DNA from: a virus
IMG/VR virus record: IMGVR_UViG_3300050821_001227
Location: 19,211-83,210 of that record
DNA length: 64,000 nt
Strand: one strand, 5' to 3'
Shown here in pieces: positions 41,557 to 51,221 of this stretch. Within the stretch, counting starts at the first letter, position 1. Each line of letters opens with the position of its first letter. Both the position numbers and the translations under genes were made by a program. A model generated the notes under the pieces. That model made no database searches. It was given only the letters and a program-made list of their open reading frames with translations, and had not been told where the DNA came from.

Positions 41557-43584
41557 ATGGCACAGATCGACTCGCAGACCGCAAACCCGGCGCAACCACA
41601 AGGCGCGCCGGACACAATTGATGCGGCCCCTGACACAATCGACGCCGCTGCCGCACCCGACACACTGGATGCAGCCGCTCCTCCTGATCCCAACAAGGTG
41701 TTGGCTAGCACCAAGTACGCTGGCGCGCCGTCCACAGAGCAGCCGGGGTTCGTTCAAAGAACCATGGAAAACTCTGGGGCAGCAGGAATCGGCAATCTCA
41801 TCGGTCAGACTGGTGGATACGTCGGCACTATGCCCGGACGCACGTTCAATCGTGTAAAGGGTATTCAGGCTGCGTATGAGGCTTTGAAACAGGGCGACCT
41901 GAAGAAGGCTTCGATGATCGCGCACACTCTGGCGACCGGGCCTGACGATCCTGTTACCGAGATGGCGAAGAACATCATCAAGATGCCTTTCGAGGAAGCC
42001 GCAGAAGCCTACAAATCTTTGCGCGACAATCCTGACAAGGTATCCGCAGTTCTTGAAGCGGCCCAGCACGGCATTCGTTCAATCCCAGTGATTGGAGCGG
42101 GCGCTGAACAAGTCGGCAATAACATCGCTGAAGACTTTCACAACAATAACTGGACTGGATTGTCCGGCGACATCGTCGGCATCCTGCCTGCGTTACTGTT
42201 CGGTGGAGAAAATCGTGCAGCCGCAGCCGCAGAAACCTCTGGCGCAGAAGGCGCAGCAGAAGCTGCCATGGAAGCCAAGAAGAACGCGATTCGGCCAAGT
42301 CAGCGCATGATTGGGAAAACGCCAGTCCCTGTGACGGCTTTACAAGAAGCTGATCCCACACTACGCGCCCGCATGTTAAAGACGGTCGCCAATGATCCTG
42401 CTGCTGCTCAGTCGCGATTCATCGCAGAGCACACGCAGCCCGCAGCGGCCACCGCAGCCGTAACCACTCTCGAAGATGTCGCCCGCAAGCACATTCAGAT
42501 GGTGCGTGAAGAACTTGGAAACCATGCGCCGTTTGAAGGCGACATGGGAACCATCGGCAAACAAGCCAATGCCATGCGTGAGTCGGCATCGGACATCTAT
42601 CAGAAATTTGACAAGGCTTCTGACGCCGAGCAGGAAGCGTACAAGACCCAGACGGCTCTCGACAAAGAACAGTTCGAGAACGCTCAGGTCGAAAAGGAAA
42701 AAGCATTCGACGAGGCGCAAGCAGCCAAGAAAGAAGATTTCGAGAAGACTGAACAAGCCAAGGTCAAGGCTGGCGCAGGGAAAGCAACTCCCTACAAGGC
42801 CAAGCCCTTCAAGGCCGAAAAGTTTGAAGGCGAAAACTTCGAGCCTGAAGAACGTCCTCTTACATTCGATGAGTTGCAACATCAACGTGCACAGATCACA
42901 AAGGCGATGCAGCGTAACGCTGTGCCGTTCTCTGACGGTCAGGACGCTCTCCAAGCAGTCGAACAGAAGATGGATGACTTCGCTGAACGTCACGCAGACG
43001 TTGTATCTCCCGAAGAGTATAAGCTGGCGAATGAGACCTACAAGGCCGCAACGAAGCATGACTTCATAGCAGACCGCTTGAAGATCGCACTCGGTACCGA
43101 CGAGATACCGACCAAGATCAGCAAGGGTAGTCTGAGTTCGATTCAGCAAGCATTCGATTCCAACAAGAAGTTTGGACCCGGCGCGTTCGAGCAGTATCTC
43201 GGACCCGAGGGAATGAAGAACTTCCAATCCATCCGAGACGTTCTTGAGAACCCTGTGCAGAGCAGCCCGTTCTTAAGACTGGCGAAGATGTTGATGGGCG
43301 AAGCCGCTGGCGCTGGCGTTGGAGTTTTGTCAGGCACAGGCACTGAAGGTGCGATAGCAGGCATGGCTGCAAAGTACGGCATCGGTCATATAGCAGAGAA
43401 CCTGCTGTTCAACCCCGAGTACGGTCAGACAATGTTGGCCGCTTGGAAGAGACTTCACACACTGCCGAACTCGCAAGTTGGTAGACTAGGTGTTGGGGCT
43501 GGTCAAATAGCTCCCGTAGCACCGCGACCGAGCGAAGCAACACACGTCTGGTCACCAGAGCAAGGCGTAACACCGATACAATAA
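41557..43584 (+). CDS. putative internal virion protein (675 residues)
   Basis: The N-terminus holds a triple repeat of (A/P)PDT(I/L)DAA (about residues 18-45). Then Ala-rich helices and a very charged Lys/Glu/Ala coiled-coil stretch (about 355-440). A Gly/Ala-rich segment near the end (GEAAGAGVGVLSGTGTEGAIAGMAA) could be membrane-active. Context suggests an ejection protein. Confidence 0.6.
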   Translation: MAQIDSQTANPAQPQGAPDTIDAAPDTIDAAAAPDTLDAAAPPDPNKVLASTKYAGAPSTEQPGFVQRTMENSGAAGIGNLIGQTGGYVGTMPGRTFNRVKGIQAAYEALKQGDLKKASMIAHTLATGPDDPVTEMAKNIIKMPFEEAAEAYKSLRDNPDKVSAVLEAAQHGIRSIPVIGAGAEQVGNNIAEDFHNNNWTGLSGDIVGILPALLFGGENRAAAAAETSGAEGAAEAAMEAKKNAIRPSQRMIGKTPVPVTALQEADPTLRARMLKTVANDPAAAQSRFIAEHTQPAAATAAVTTLEDVARKHIQMVREELGNHAPFEGDMGTIGKQANAMRESASDIYQKFDKASDAEQEAYKTQTALDKEQFENAQVEKEKAFDEAQAAKKEDFEKTEQAKVKAGAGKATPYKAKPFKAEKFEGENFEPEERPLTFDELQHQRAQITKAMQRNAVPFSDGQDALQAVEQKMDDFAERHADVVSPEEYKLANETYKAATKHDFIADRLKIALGTDEIPTKISKGSLSSIQQAFDSNKKFGPGAFEQYLGPEGMKNFQSIRDVLENPVQSSPFLRLAKMLMGEAAGAGVGVLSGTGTEGAIAGMAAKYGIGHIAENLLFNPEYGQTMLAAWKRLHTLPNSQVGRLGVGAGQIAPVAPRPSEATHVWSPEQGVTPIQ

Positions 43585-43596
43585 CTGAAGGGAATC

Positions 43597-46500
43597 ATGG
43601 ACGCTCCCGAGACGATTCAACCGGAACAAACACAGGCACCAGCGATCATCGACCCGCAAATGGACACGAATAAAGTCTATGAGCAGGAGCATGAACGCCA
43701 GCATGCAATCTCTGACGATCAGCCGACACAGTTGGCACAGAACGATGTGCCGACGTACACGCTAGGGAGTCCAGCAGGACTTCTTGAGCCCGGCAACATT
43801 GACTTGAATAACCGCCCGCTTGTTCACAATGCTGACGGTTCGCACAGTACCGAGTATTCAACATCGTTTGGAGATGAGAAGGGTCGAGAGGTTCTTGTTC
43901 CCACCGTGGTCAACGGTAAGTTCTTGACGCCGGATGGCAGGAAGCCTGCCGAACGAAGTCCAGCCGAGAAAGCTATGTTCAGGCGTGCACAAGCGCACTA
44001 TGAACAGACGCATGAGCATATGGGCATTTTTGATTCCCCAGAGAACTCTGACGCGTACGCCAACATCGTACACAATCGGCAAGATGCTCGTGTGCCTACG
44101 AGCGATACGCATAACATTGTTCAGGCTCCAGATGGGGCAAAGGTGGCGTTCCCCAAGGGCACGTCCCCTGAGACGATGCACGCAGAGATGACGAAGTGGT
44201 GGCAGCCTCGTGTTCAGCAAGCAATGCAAGCATGGGACGCAGTACGCAACGCGGCATCGAACGCAGCGCAGGCAATCGGCCTCCCCAGCGACATGCCTGA
44301 GTTGCAACTACAGACCGACGAGTTCATGCGTGATCCAGTCGGAAAGACTGGAGACGTTGTAGGCGCAGTCGTAGGCGGGCTTGCACACGGATTCAATGCT
44401 ATCATTCCGAATACTACCGAGAACCGAGCTATGGTTCAGCGCGCCCAAGCAGAGCACGCGCAGGGAAACAACATTGCCGCAGCTACCACGCTTGTGCCGT
44501 TAGTCGGAGACGGTCTGGCCAAGGCCGTGAAGCAGGCGCAGGACAAAGATTTCTCAGGATCAATCGGAACCACTCTTGGTGTCGCTGCACCATTCCTTAC
44601 CGAAACATTCAAGGCCGAACCGGAACTTCCGGTCAGTCGTGAGCAGGCATACGCTGGCGCAGAACGACGCGCAGCCGCAGCCTCCGAAGCCCCTGCTTAT
44701 GCAGGTGCAGAACGCCGTGGCGCTTTGATGAGCCCGACTGAGATTGAGAACAACCTCAAGACTGGACGACCAGTCTATACGCCGTTCGACAGTACCGAAG
44801 GCGCAATGGATACGATTAACCGCGATCTGGCAACGCGCTTGGAGAAGCAGCCAGAACCTGTAGCAGTTAATGCTTCGGGCGAATCCGCCGCTTCGCAGGA
44901 AGCGATCAATCGTACGGCCAGTCAGAAGGTACAAGGCATCAAGACGTTCCGTGTGGATAGCCGCACGGGCAACGCAACGCCTGTTCTGGGTGTTGACGCC
45001 GCAGACGCTACAGCGCATCCGTATGAGCACGTCGTTCAAGTCAAAGACGGGCAAGTCACGGTGCAAGATTCAGGCAAAGGAGCACGCCCGCTCGACGAGC
45101 AGAAGTTGCTCAAACAGACAGGTGGCGAACTTCCCAAGCAGATCGTAGGTACCGCAGAGGGCGCAGTCCGAGATTCAGAACTGTTCGCGCAGGCGAAACA
45201 GAAGCTGGGTCCAGACGCATCCTTCTCGCAGATTGCGACCGAAGCACAGCGCATGAAGACTGCGGGCGAAGACGTTCCGATTCAGGTTCGTCATTGGTCG
45301 AAACAGCGCGTTCCTCTAACCGAAACCAATCCTGAGATGTTCGGCACAGGCCGAGCGGGTGCGGAACGGTCACGGGCGAATGAGCCCGGATTCTTGCCGC
45401 GTACTTATTTCGGCATGGACGGTTACCGCGAACCCGAAGTCCAGTCCGGCCTCGAACACACGGCCACGCTGGACCGCAGCAAGTATTACGACATCAATGC
45501 AGACAAGGACGGCATCTGGCAGAAGGGCTTCCAAGAAGGTGGCGCAACCGCCGCAGAGAAAGCTGTGAAGGATGCGGGATACTCAGGGTACTATTCTCCT
45601 GAGCAGCAAGTCGCCGCATCGTTCGACAAGGTTCCGGTCAAGGTCCGTAAGGGTCCAGTCGCCGAAGCCGCAGACAGCTTCAACGCAGAACATGGCCGTC
45701 CTCCGGTCGAACATAAAATAGTCAGTGCTCCGGAACACGCGAAAGCGATTGCCGACGAGTATGAGCACATGGCTCACGATCCTAACAATCCTGCCGTTCA
45801 ACGCGCCTACGGCGCAATGAAAAACGACATCGACGAGCAATGGGATTACGCAACCAAGAAGATGGGCATCACTATGGAGCCATGGACTGGAGAAGGCCAG
45901 CCCTATAAGAACTCCAAGGAGATGACCGCAGATGTAAAGAACAACAAACATCTGTATTTCTTTACAGGTGGTGACATGCCTGTCGATCATCCGTTAGCAG
46001 AGGATGCTGGCGAAGGATTGAATTACAATGACAAGTTGCGGGCAGTTCATGATTTGTTCGGTCATGCAGCCAACGACAACCAGTTCGGCCCCCAAGGCGA
46101 AGAACGTGCATGGCAAGAACATCGTCAAATGTTCAGCCCTGAAGCAATCCCCGCCGTCACTACAGAAACTCGTGGACAGAATAGTTGGGTAAACTTTGGA
46201 CCGCACCTGAGAGACGCCGAAGGCAACATCCCCGGCAAAGGTGAGCCCGGAGCAATCCCGCCCGCCAAGCGTCCGTTCGCCGAACAAAAAGCTGGCTTAC
46301 TGCCGGAATGGGCAACCCGCCCCGAAGGCGTGCCAACCGATGCTGCGACTGCGCAGAAAACTTTAGAACACATCAAGTCGGGGAAGCCATTCGCTATCTT
46401 GACGGCAGAGAACCCGCTCAATACCCGCATCGGAGACGCCGAGAACGCGGCACGGAATGCTGCGCTCGAAGACGATCTTAAAGCCCGTGGGTACGAGCCT

Positions 46501-48066
46501 ACGCACGTAATCGGCAACAACCGAGATGTGGCAGGCGAGAAAGAGCACTCTTTGTTTGTACCCGGCATCTCTCCCGAAGAGGCTGCGGAACTTGGCCGTA
46601 AGCACGGCCAGCAAGCCGTTCTGACGAACGAGGGTCTACATGACCTTCAGTCGAACACGATTATGCCGTCTGACAACACGAACGTGATGTTGGATGACGC
46701 AGCCCGTAAGCAGCCGTACTACTCGACTGTAGGCGGGCAGGATTTCAGCGTTCCTTTGGGTGAGTCTGAGCCTAAGCAGTTCAGCAATCTCAAAGAAGCC
46801 GCAAAAAATTTGTGGACGGACGAGACGGGCACGTATACGTCTGGTCAGTTCATGAAGTACCTTGCCAAGAATAAACTTATGAGCAAGGCTGGGCAAGACA
46901 CACTGGAAACCGCCTCGAAAGAGAAGGTAGTTCCGGGTTGGGCCGAAGTCTCGAAGTTTCTGACCCCCGAAGATCGGGCACAAGCTAGTGCCTCAGTTCA
47001 GCGTAACGTTGTTGATCTGGTGAACAAGTTCAATCCCAAATGGGTTGAGGACGCCGCGAAAGCGGGCTCCGCAGCTAAGGGATGGTACTCGCGGGCAACC
47101 GCTCTAATCGATCACATGTTCGGTGATGAGGCACACCGCTTCACGAATTTCGTGGCGTCATTGTCTCCGCAGAAGGACGTTGAACAGAATCTTACAGATG
47201 CACTCAATTTCTACAACCTCTGGCAAGAAGCGGGAAAGCCGCTTGGCCCGGAGAACGAGAAGGTCATTCGCGACCTTACTGAGCGTGCCGAAGTTGGCAT
47301 GTCTGGTCAGGTGGCCCGCAATCAGTTGTACGAAAATCTCGTCAACGACGTGCAGCCTACAGGTCCGAAAGTTTCCAACTTCGCCCGCAACCTCAAAGGC
47401 AATATGGATGCCGTCACCAAAGATCGGTGGATGGCGTACCTGTTCGGCAACAACGACCGTATGTTCCGCTGGTTCAAGGAGGGCTCACCAAAGCCCGCCG
47501 TACACATGGCGGCAGATGCGCTTGTTCGCGCAGTCGGCCAGAACATCGGAATGCTTCCCGCAGAGGTACAAGAAACCGCTTGGAGTTTCTTGCGAACTGT
47601 GGTAAACTTAACCGAGAAACAAGGTATCAGTACGAAAGCAGCCGTTGGCAGCATCAACGACGCGCTGATACGGGAAGGTGCCAGTGATCTTACAAGACTC
47701 ATCGCAGACAGCCCCAAAGTCCAGTCTGCCCTCAACCGACTCGCAACAGCAACCGGAGACGAGCGCTTTAGAGCAGTCAATCTCCAAAACTCTCCAAAGT
47801 TTAAGCAACTCCTCGCAGAGCACCAAACCCAAGCGCCTACCGCAGGCGGTATTGGAGCCACTAATCGTGCGGGTCTTGAACGGGGTGTCAACAAAGCTAT
47901 CGAAGCCCGGTCCTCGTTAAGCAAAGAGAAGACCGCCAAGGCCAAGAAGGCAGCCGCTAAATCCCAAGCGCCGAAGGTAGATAAGGACACCGAGTTCAAC
48001 CCCGATGACCTTAGCAACAACTTCACCCCTTCACTCAGCAACAAGATGAGGGAAGCGCTTTCATAG
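43597..48066 (+). CDS. giant multidomain internal virion protein (1489 residues)
   Basis: Residues about 67-166 form a phage domain marked by LNNRPLVHNADGS, EVLVPTVVNGK and HMGIFDSPENSDAY. Residues about 595-675 (GMDGYREPE ... LDRSKYYDINADKDG ... AGYSGYYSPE) resemble ADP-ribosyltransferase-like modules of phage polyproteins. Residues about 690-900 contain AVHDLFGHAANDNQFGPQGE, another recurrent module in phage large proteins. The C-terminus is helical and Lys-rich. It may enter the cell with the DNA and act early; the ADP-ribosyltransferase resemblance is weak and unproven. Confidence 0.65.
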   Translation: MDAPETIQPEQTQAPAIIDPQMDTNKVYEQEHERQHAISDDQPTQLAQNDVPTYTLGSPAGLLEPGNIDLNNRPLVHNADGSHSTEYSTSFGDEKGREVLVPTVVNGKFLTPDGRKPAERSPAEKAMFRRAQAHYEQTHEHMGIFDSPENSDAYANIVHNRQDARVPTSDTHNIVQAPDGAKVAFPKGTSPETMHAEMTKWWQPRVQQAMQAWDAVRNAASNAAQAIGLPSDMPELQLQTDEFMRDPVGKTGDVVGAVVGGLAHGFNAIIPNTTENRAMVQRAQAEHAQGNNIAAATTLVPLVGDGLAKAVKQAQDKDFSGSIGTTLGVAAPFLTETFKAEPELPVSREQAYAGAERRAAAASEAPAYAGAERRGALMSPTEIENNLKTGRPVYTPFDSTEGAMDTINRDLATRLEKQPEPVAVNASGESAASQEAINRTASQKVQGIKTFRVDSRTGNATPVLGVDAADATAHPYEHVVQVKDGQVTVQDSGKGARPLDEQKLLKQTGGELPKQIVGTAEGAVRDSELFAQAKQKLGPDASFSQIATEAQRMKTAGEDVPIQVRHWSKQRVPLTETNPEMFGTGRAGAERSRANEPGFLPRTYFGMDGYREPEVQSGLEHTATLDRSKYYDINADKDGIWQKGFQEGGATAAEKAVKDAGYSGYYSPEQQVAASFDKVPVKVRKGPVAEAADSFNAEHGRPPVEHKIVSAPEHAKAIADEYEHMAHDPNNPAVQRAYGAMKNDIDEQWDYATKKMGITMEPWTGEGQPYKNSKEMTADVKNNKHLYFFTGGDMPVDHPLAEDAGEGLNYNDKLRAVHDLFGHAANDNQFGPQGEERAWQEHRQMFSPEAIPAVTTETRGQNSWVNFGPHLRDAEGNIPGKGEPGAIPPAKRPFAEQKAGLLPEWATRPEGVPTDAATAQKTLEHIKSGKPFAILTAENPLNTRIGDAENAARNAALEDDLKARGYEPTHVIGNNRDVAGEKEHSLFVPGISPEEAAELGRKHGQQAVLTNEGLHDLQSNTIMPSDNTNVMLDDAARKQPYYSTVGGQDFSVPLGESEPKQFSNLKEAAKNLWTDETGTYTSGQFMKYLAKNKLMSKAGQDTLETASKEKVVPGWAEVSKFLTPEDRAQASASVQRNVVDLVNKFNPKWVEDAAKAGSAAKGWYSRATALIDHMFGDEAHRFTNFVASLSPQKDVEQNLTDALNFYNLWQEAGKPLGPENEKVIRDLTERAEVGMSGQVARNQLYENLVNDVQPTGPKVSNFARNLKGNMDAVTKDRWMAYLFGNNDRMFRWFKEGSPKPAVHMAADALVRAVGQNIGMLPAEVQETAWSFLRTVVNLTEKQGISTKAAVGSINDALIREGASDLTRLIADSPKVQSALNRLATATGDERFRAVNLQNSPKFKQLLAEHQTQAPTAGGIGATNRAGLERGVNKAIEARSSLSKEKTAKAKKAAAKSQAPKVDKDTEFNPDDLSNNFTPSLSNKMREALS

Positions 48067-48075
48067 GAGGAAGAT

Positions 48076-48498
48076 TTGCTTCGTCAAGATGACTACGTAA
48101 AAGCCCTTGTCGTCACTGAATGTTGGCGACAAGGGAAAGATTTTGGGAATCACCAGATTCCTACAATCATCGCTGGATGTTTGTCGAACCGTGTTCGCCT
48201 CGGTTGGGGCTCATGGCTTGATATGCTGAAGAAGATTCCAAACTATTCAGCAGTTCTCGTTCAACCAAATCGTGGGGAACTGCCAGACCTTTGGTCTCCC
48301 GACTTTATAAAATTGCTTCACAACATCGACGGCATCTACGATGGCAGCATCGCAGACCCAGCCATGGGTGGCATCTATTGGGCCGACCTGAGCAAGGGCC
48401 GTAACGGTGTCACGAACCCGTGGTTCCAAGAGAAGATCATAGATTCGGCAGCACATTTGCCCTGTGCTAATCAGGGGCCATTTACTATATTCAGGTAG
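48076..48498 (+). CDS. putative cell-wall hydrolase (SleB-like)
   Basis: 140 residues beginning with TTG 48076 after AGGAGGAAGAT. Segments IPTIIAGCLSNRVRLGWGS and DPAMGGIYWADLSKGRNGV match the general pattern of SleB/hydrolase-2 murein hydrolases (nearby VVxNRV and DPTxGAxxY). Likely opens the wall for DNA entry or lysis. A GH108 lysozyme is encoded separately at 61684. Confidence 0.6.
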   Translation: MLRQDDYVKALVVTECWRQGKDFGNHQIPTIIAGCLSNRVRLGWGSWLDMLKKIPNYSAVLVQPNRGELPDLWSPDFIKLLHNIDGIYDGSIADPAMGGIYWADLSKGRNGVTNPWFQEKIIDSAAHLPCANQGPFTIFR

Positions 48499-48508
48499 AA
48501 AGGATGTT

Positions 48509-48733
48509 ATGAACTTTTGTGCAATCTGGGCACGTCTGACGAACGACGCCCATGTGCCTATTGCGCTGACAGTGTTTGCCGTCACAAGCGCCATGCACTT
48601 CTGGCATCACATTGATTTGGGTGCTAACTACACCAATTCGATTTACGCACTCTATGGATTTCTGAGCGCACACGCGGCCTCACAGCAAGTTTGGCCGGAT
48701 AAGGCACAAGGAGGTTCCAATGGAGGCCAGTAG
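48509..48733 (+). CDS. small membrane protein, possible holin
   Basis: 74 residues from ATG 48509 (AAAGGATGTT upstream). Two hydrophobic stretches (HVPIALTVFAVTSAMHFW and NSIYALYGFLSAHAAS) suggest two membrane helices. Overlaps the next gene. Lysis role inferred from the position. Confidence 0.55.
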   Translation: MNFCAIWARLTNDAHVPIALTVFAVTSAMHFWHHIDLGANYTNSIYALYGFLSAHAASQQVWPDKAQGGSNGGQ

Positions 48734-49025
48734 CATTCCAGTTTGGGTTGAACAGATAAAATGGTTTGCCTCAGTAGGTGGAGGATTTTGGGCAGCGTTC
48801 ACGGCGTACAATTACGTTAAGAATGCTCTTGCCAGTACGCAAGAAGGTGTTGTCGGCATCAAAGCCGAACTGACATCTCAAACACAAGCCATCGTAAAAG
48901 CCACTGATACACAAACCAGTGAACTAAGAGAACTTCGAACCGATGTGGGACGGTTAGTGCAGTCTATGATGACCCCTCCACCCCGAGCCCGCGCAGCCAG
49001 AGCATCCGGTCGCCGCAAGAAATAA
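48720..49025 (+). CDS. small membrane protein with coiled coil and basic tail, possible holin
   Basis: 101 residues, GGAGGTTCCA upstream. One N-terminal hydrophobic helix (FASVGGGFWAAFTAYNYV), a helical middle and a very basic C-terminus (ARAARASGRRKK). This topology fits holins or their partners. Confidence 0.55.
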   Translation: MEASSIPVWVEQIKWFASVGGGFWAAFTAYNYVKNALASTQEGVVGIKAELTSQTQAIVKATDTQTSELRELRTDVGRLVQSMMTPPPRARAARASGRRKK

Positions 49026-49028
49026 CGC

Positions 49029-49057
49029 TTGACAGGGAGTGGGTACTTTGGTAACAT
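49029..49057 (+). promoter_or_regulatory. promoter upstream of A1-like gene
   Basis: TTGACA (49029-49034), 17-base spacer ending GTACTTTGG, TAACAT (49052-49057). The start is followed by a leader with AAGGAATC for ATG 49082. Spacer and box sequences match the promoter of the SSB-like gene, indicating a shared class. Confidence 0.7.
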
Positions 49058-49081
49058 GCTCCCTAGAGTAAGAAAGGAATC

Positions 49082-50743
49082 ATGGCAAAGTCGAAGGTAA
49101 CCAAGGCGCAACTGATTGCCGACATTAAGGCAGTTGCTGGCAAGAAACCCGCTATTACTCGTGCCGAGTACATCCTCGGTGGACAGTTCAAGAAGGCGTA
49201 CGAGACGTACTTCGAGACGTTCGATCAATTCCGTGCAGCCGCGAAGCTAGTCGCGCCGAAGGATTTGGTGGACGGCAAAGAGCGAGTCGCTGAACGTAAG
49301 GAGCCGTTACCGGAAGCAGGCAAGGTCAGTCGCTACATCCTGACTTCTGCACAGAACAACACCAAGGTGCACAAAGAGTTTTGGGCAAACCTCAAAGCCT
49401 TCGCAGATCACTACAGCGCGAAGATTATGATCGGGACGTTCTCATACAACCAGAACCAGTACGGTAAGCTGTCCGTCAAGCGCGGTAAAGAGAATCCGAC
49501 AGGCAATCAGTTGTGGTTCGACGCAGACATCGAGCAGTACCTGAACGACGAGCGCGTTGAACTGGCACCCGGCCTTGTTTGGTGCGGTGATCAGAACATC
49601 ATGCCGACCGAAGAGAACCCGTTGTCCGGCCTCGAATCGTTCGCCCACGGCAAGAGCGCGATCTTCCCACATACCAAGATCGAGATGCGTTCAATCGCAG
49701 TTCCCGAAGGTATGCCAGTGAAGATGAACTTCACCACAGGCGCAGTCACTCAACTGAACTACATTCAGAAGAAAGCTGGTCTGAAGGCAGAGCATCATCA
49801 CCGCTATTCATTTTTGATTGTCGAAGTGGACGACAAAGGAAACTGGTTCGTGCGCCAAGTATCGGCCCGCAAGAATGGCTGCAACATTCAAGACCTGAAC
49901 ATCGAAGTCGAAGACGGCGTTGTCGTATCGACGGACGCCAAGGTCGAAGCAATCACATGGGGAGATTTGCACGCAACCAACTCCCAGCCGGAAGTTGTCG
50001 ATGCATCACAAGAGATGCTCGACGAGTTGCACCCGAAGTACCAGTTTATTCACGACGTGATGGAAGGTGTCAGCATCAACCGACACTACATCAAAGCCGC
50101 TCCGTTGCCACATCTGTATTTCCATCGTTGGTTGCGTGGTCTGCATCGCGTCGAAGACGAGTTGAAGCGTACCCGCGCCATCGCAGAACGTTATCTGCGC
50201 CCGTGGTGTACGACCGTCGCGCCGGACGCCAACCATGACGCATGGTGGCTCCAGTCATGGCTCAATCGTTACGACTACCGTTTCGATCCAGCCAACGCAG
50301 AAATCTTCCTGCGCCTGCAACTGTTCATGTACGAACAGATCAGAGCGGGCAAGCTGCCCAAGAACGTTAACATCATGCAGCGTGTGATGGAGACGGAAGC
50401 GGGCATGAAGCCCGGTAGCATGAAGTTCCTCCTACCCGATGAGTCATTTGTGGTAGGGGAAATCGAGTGTGGTCAGCACGGCCACCTCGGACCGAATGGT
50501 AACTTCGGCAACCCTGCCAATCTCTCGAAGATCGGCAAGAAGATGACTACCGCACACACGCACTCAGCGGGCATCTATCACGGCCTGTTCGTAGCAGGCA
50601 CTTCTTCAAAACTGACGGCGGGTTGGGATTACACAACCGGACCATCAAGCTGGGGCTGGAGTCACGTCGTCCAGTACGACAACGGCCAGCGCGCCATAGT
50701 CACCATGAAGATGGTTGACGGCAAGGCACGCTGGAGAGCGTAG
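49082..50743 (+). CDS. large protein of unknown function, metallophosphatase-like motifs
   Basis: 553 residues with its own promoter. The segment ITWGDLHATNSQPEVVDASQ and later FIHDVMEGVSINRH, plus EIECGQHGHLGPNG and TTAHTHSAGI, carry Asp/His residues ordered as in calcineurin-like phosphoesterases. This pattern and length recall the A1 (host takeover/DNA transfer) protein of T5-like phages, but I cannot confirm the homology. An independent promoter of the early replication class fits an early or host-interaction function. Confidence 0.55.
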   Translation: MAKSKVTKAQLIADIKAVAGKKPAITRAEYILGGQFKKAYETYFETFDQFRAAAKLVAPKDLVDGKERVAERKEPLPEAGKVSRYILTSAQNNTKVHKEFWANLKAFADHYSAKIMIGTFSYNQNQYGKLSVKRGKENPTGNQLWFDADIEQYLNDERVELAPGLVWCGDQNIMPTEENPLSGLESFAHGKSAIFPHTKIEMRSIAVPEGMPVKMNFTTGAVTQLNYIQKKAGLKAEHHHRYSFLIVEVDDKGNWFVRQVSARKNGCNIQDLNIEVEDGVVVSTDAKVEAITWGDLHATNSQPEVVDASQEMLDELHPKYQFIHDVMEGVSINRHYIKAAPLPHLYFHRWLRGLHRVEDELKRTRAIAERYLRPWCTTVAPDANHDAWWLQSWLNRYDYRFDPANAEIFLRLQLFMYEQIRAGKLPKNVNIMQRVMETEAGMKPGSMKFLLPDESFVVGEIECGQHGHLGPNGNFGNPANLSKIGKKMTTAHTHSAGIYHGLFVAGTSSKLTAGWDYTTGPSSWGWSHVVQYDNGQRAIVTMKMVDGKARWRA

Positions 50744-50747
50744 AATT

Positions 50748-51221
50748 ATGAACTGGCTTGAGCGTTTCTGGAATCGCGTTGAGTTTGACGGCCCGATTCC
50801 AGAAGCCTGTCCCGAACTAGGAAATTGCTGGCTTTGGGCAGGCGCGAAGTCGAGAGACTACGGTCACGTTCGTAGCGGTTCAAAAATGTTGGCGGTGCAT
50901 AGAACCGCCTTCGAAATTCAGAACCATGTTGCGGTTCCAGAAGACTTGGATGTTTGTCATCGTTGCGATAACCCATCCTGTGTTAGAGGTACGCACCTGT
51001 TTGCAGGTAACGGATTTCAAAACCTGCAAGATGCCGTGCGAAAAGGTAGAGCAAGGTTTCACAAAGTAACTCCAGCGCAAGCACGGGAGATTCGTCAGAG
51101 ATACAAGAACGGAGAAAGTCAAACGGCACTCGCGGTAGAGTTTGGTGTTTGTCAATCAAACATATCAAAGATAGTGCATAACGTCACATACAAAGAGGAG
51201 GTATTGTGCGCGTCTATATAG
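50748..51221 (+). CDS. HNH endonuclease (HNH_3 type) with helix-turn-helix tail
   Basis: 157 residues from ATG 50748. Conserved CWLWAGAKSRDYGHV, AVHRTAFEIQN, DVCHRCDNPSCVRGTHLF and NLQDAVRKGR define the family. The C-terminal 45 residues (AREIRQRYKNGESQTALAVE, VCQSNISKIV) form a helix-turn-helix DNA-binding domain. Likely a free-standing homing endonuclease; its 3' end overlaps the next start by 16 bases. Confidence 0.9.
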   Translation: MNWLERFWNRVEFDGPIPEACPELGNCWLWAGAKSRDYGHVRSGSKMLAVHRTAFEIQNHVAVPEDLDVCHRCDNPSCVRGTHLFAGNGFQNLQDAVRKGRARFHKVTPAQAREIRQRYKNGESQTALAVEFGVCQSNISKIVHNVTYKEEVLCASI

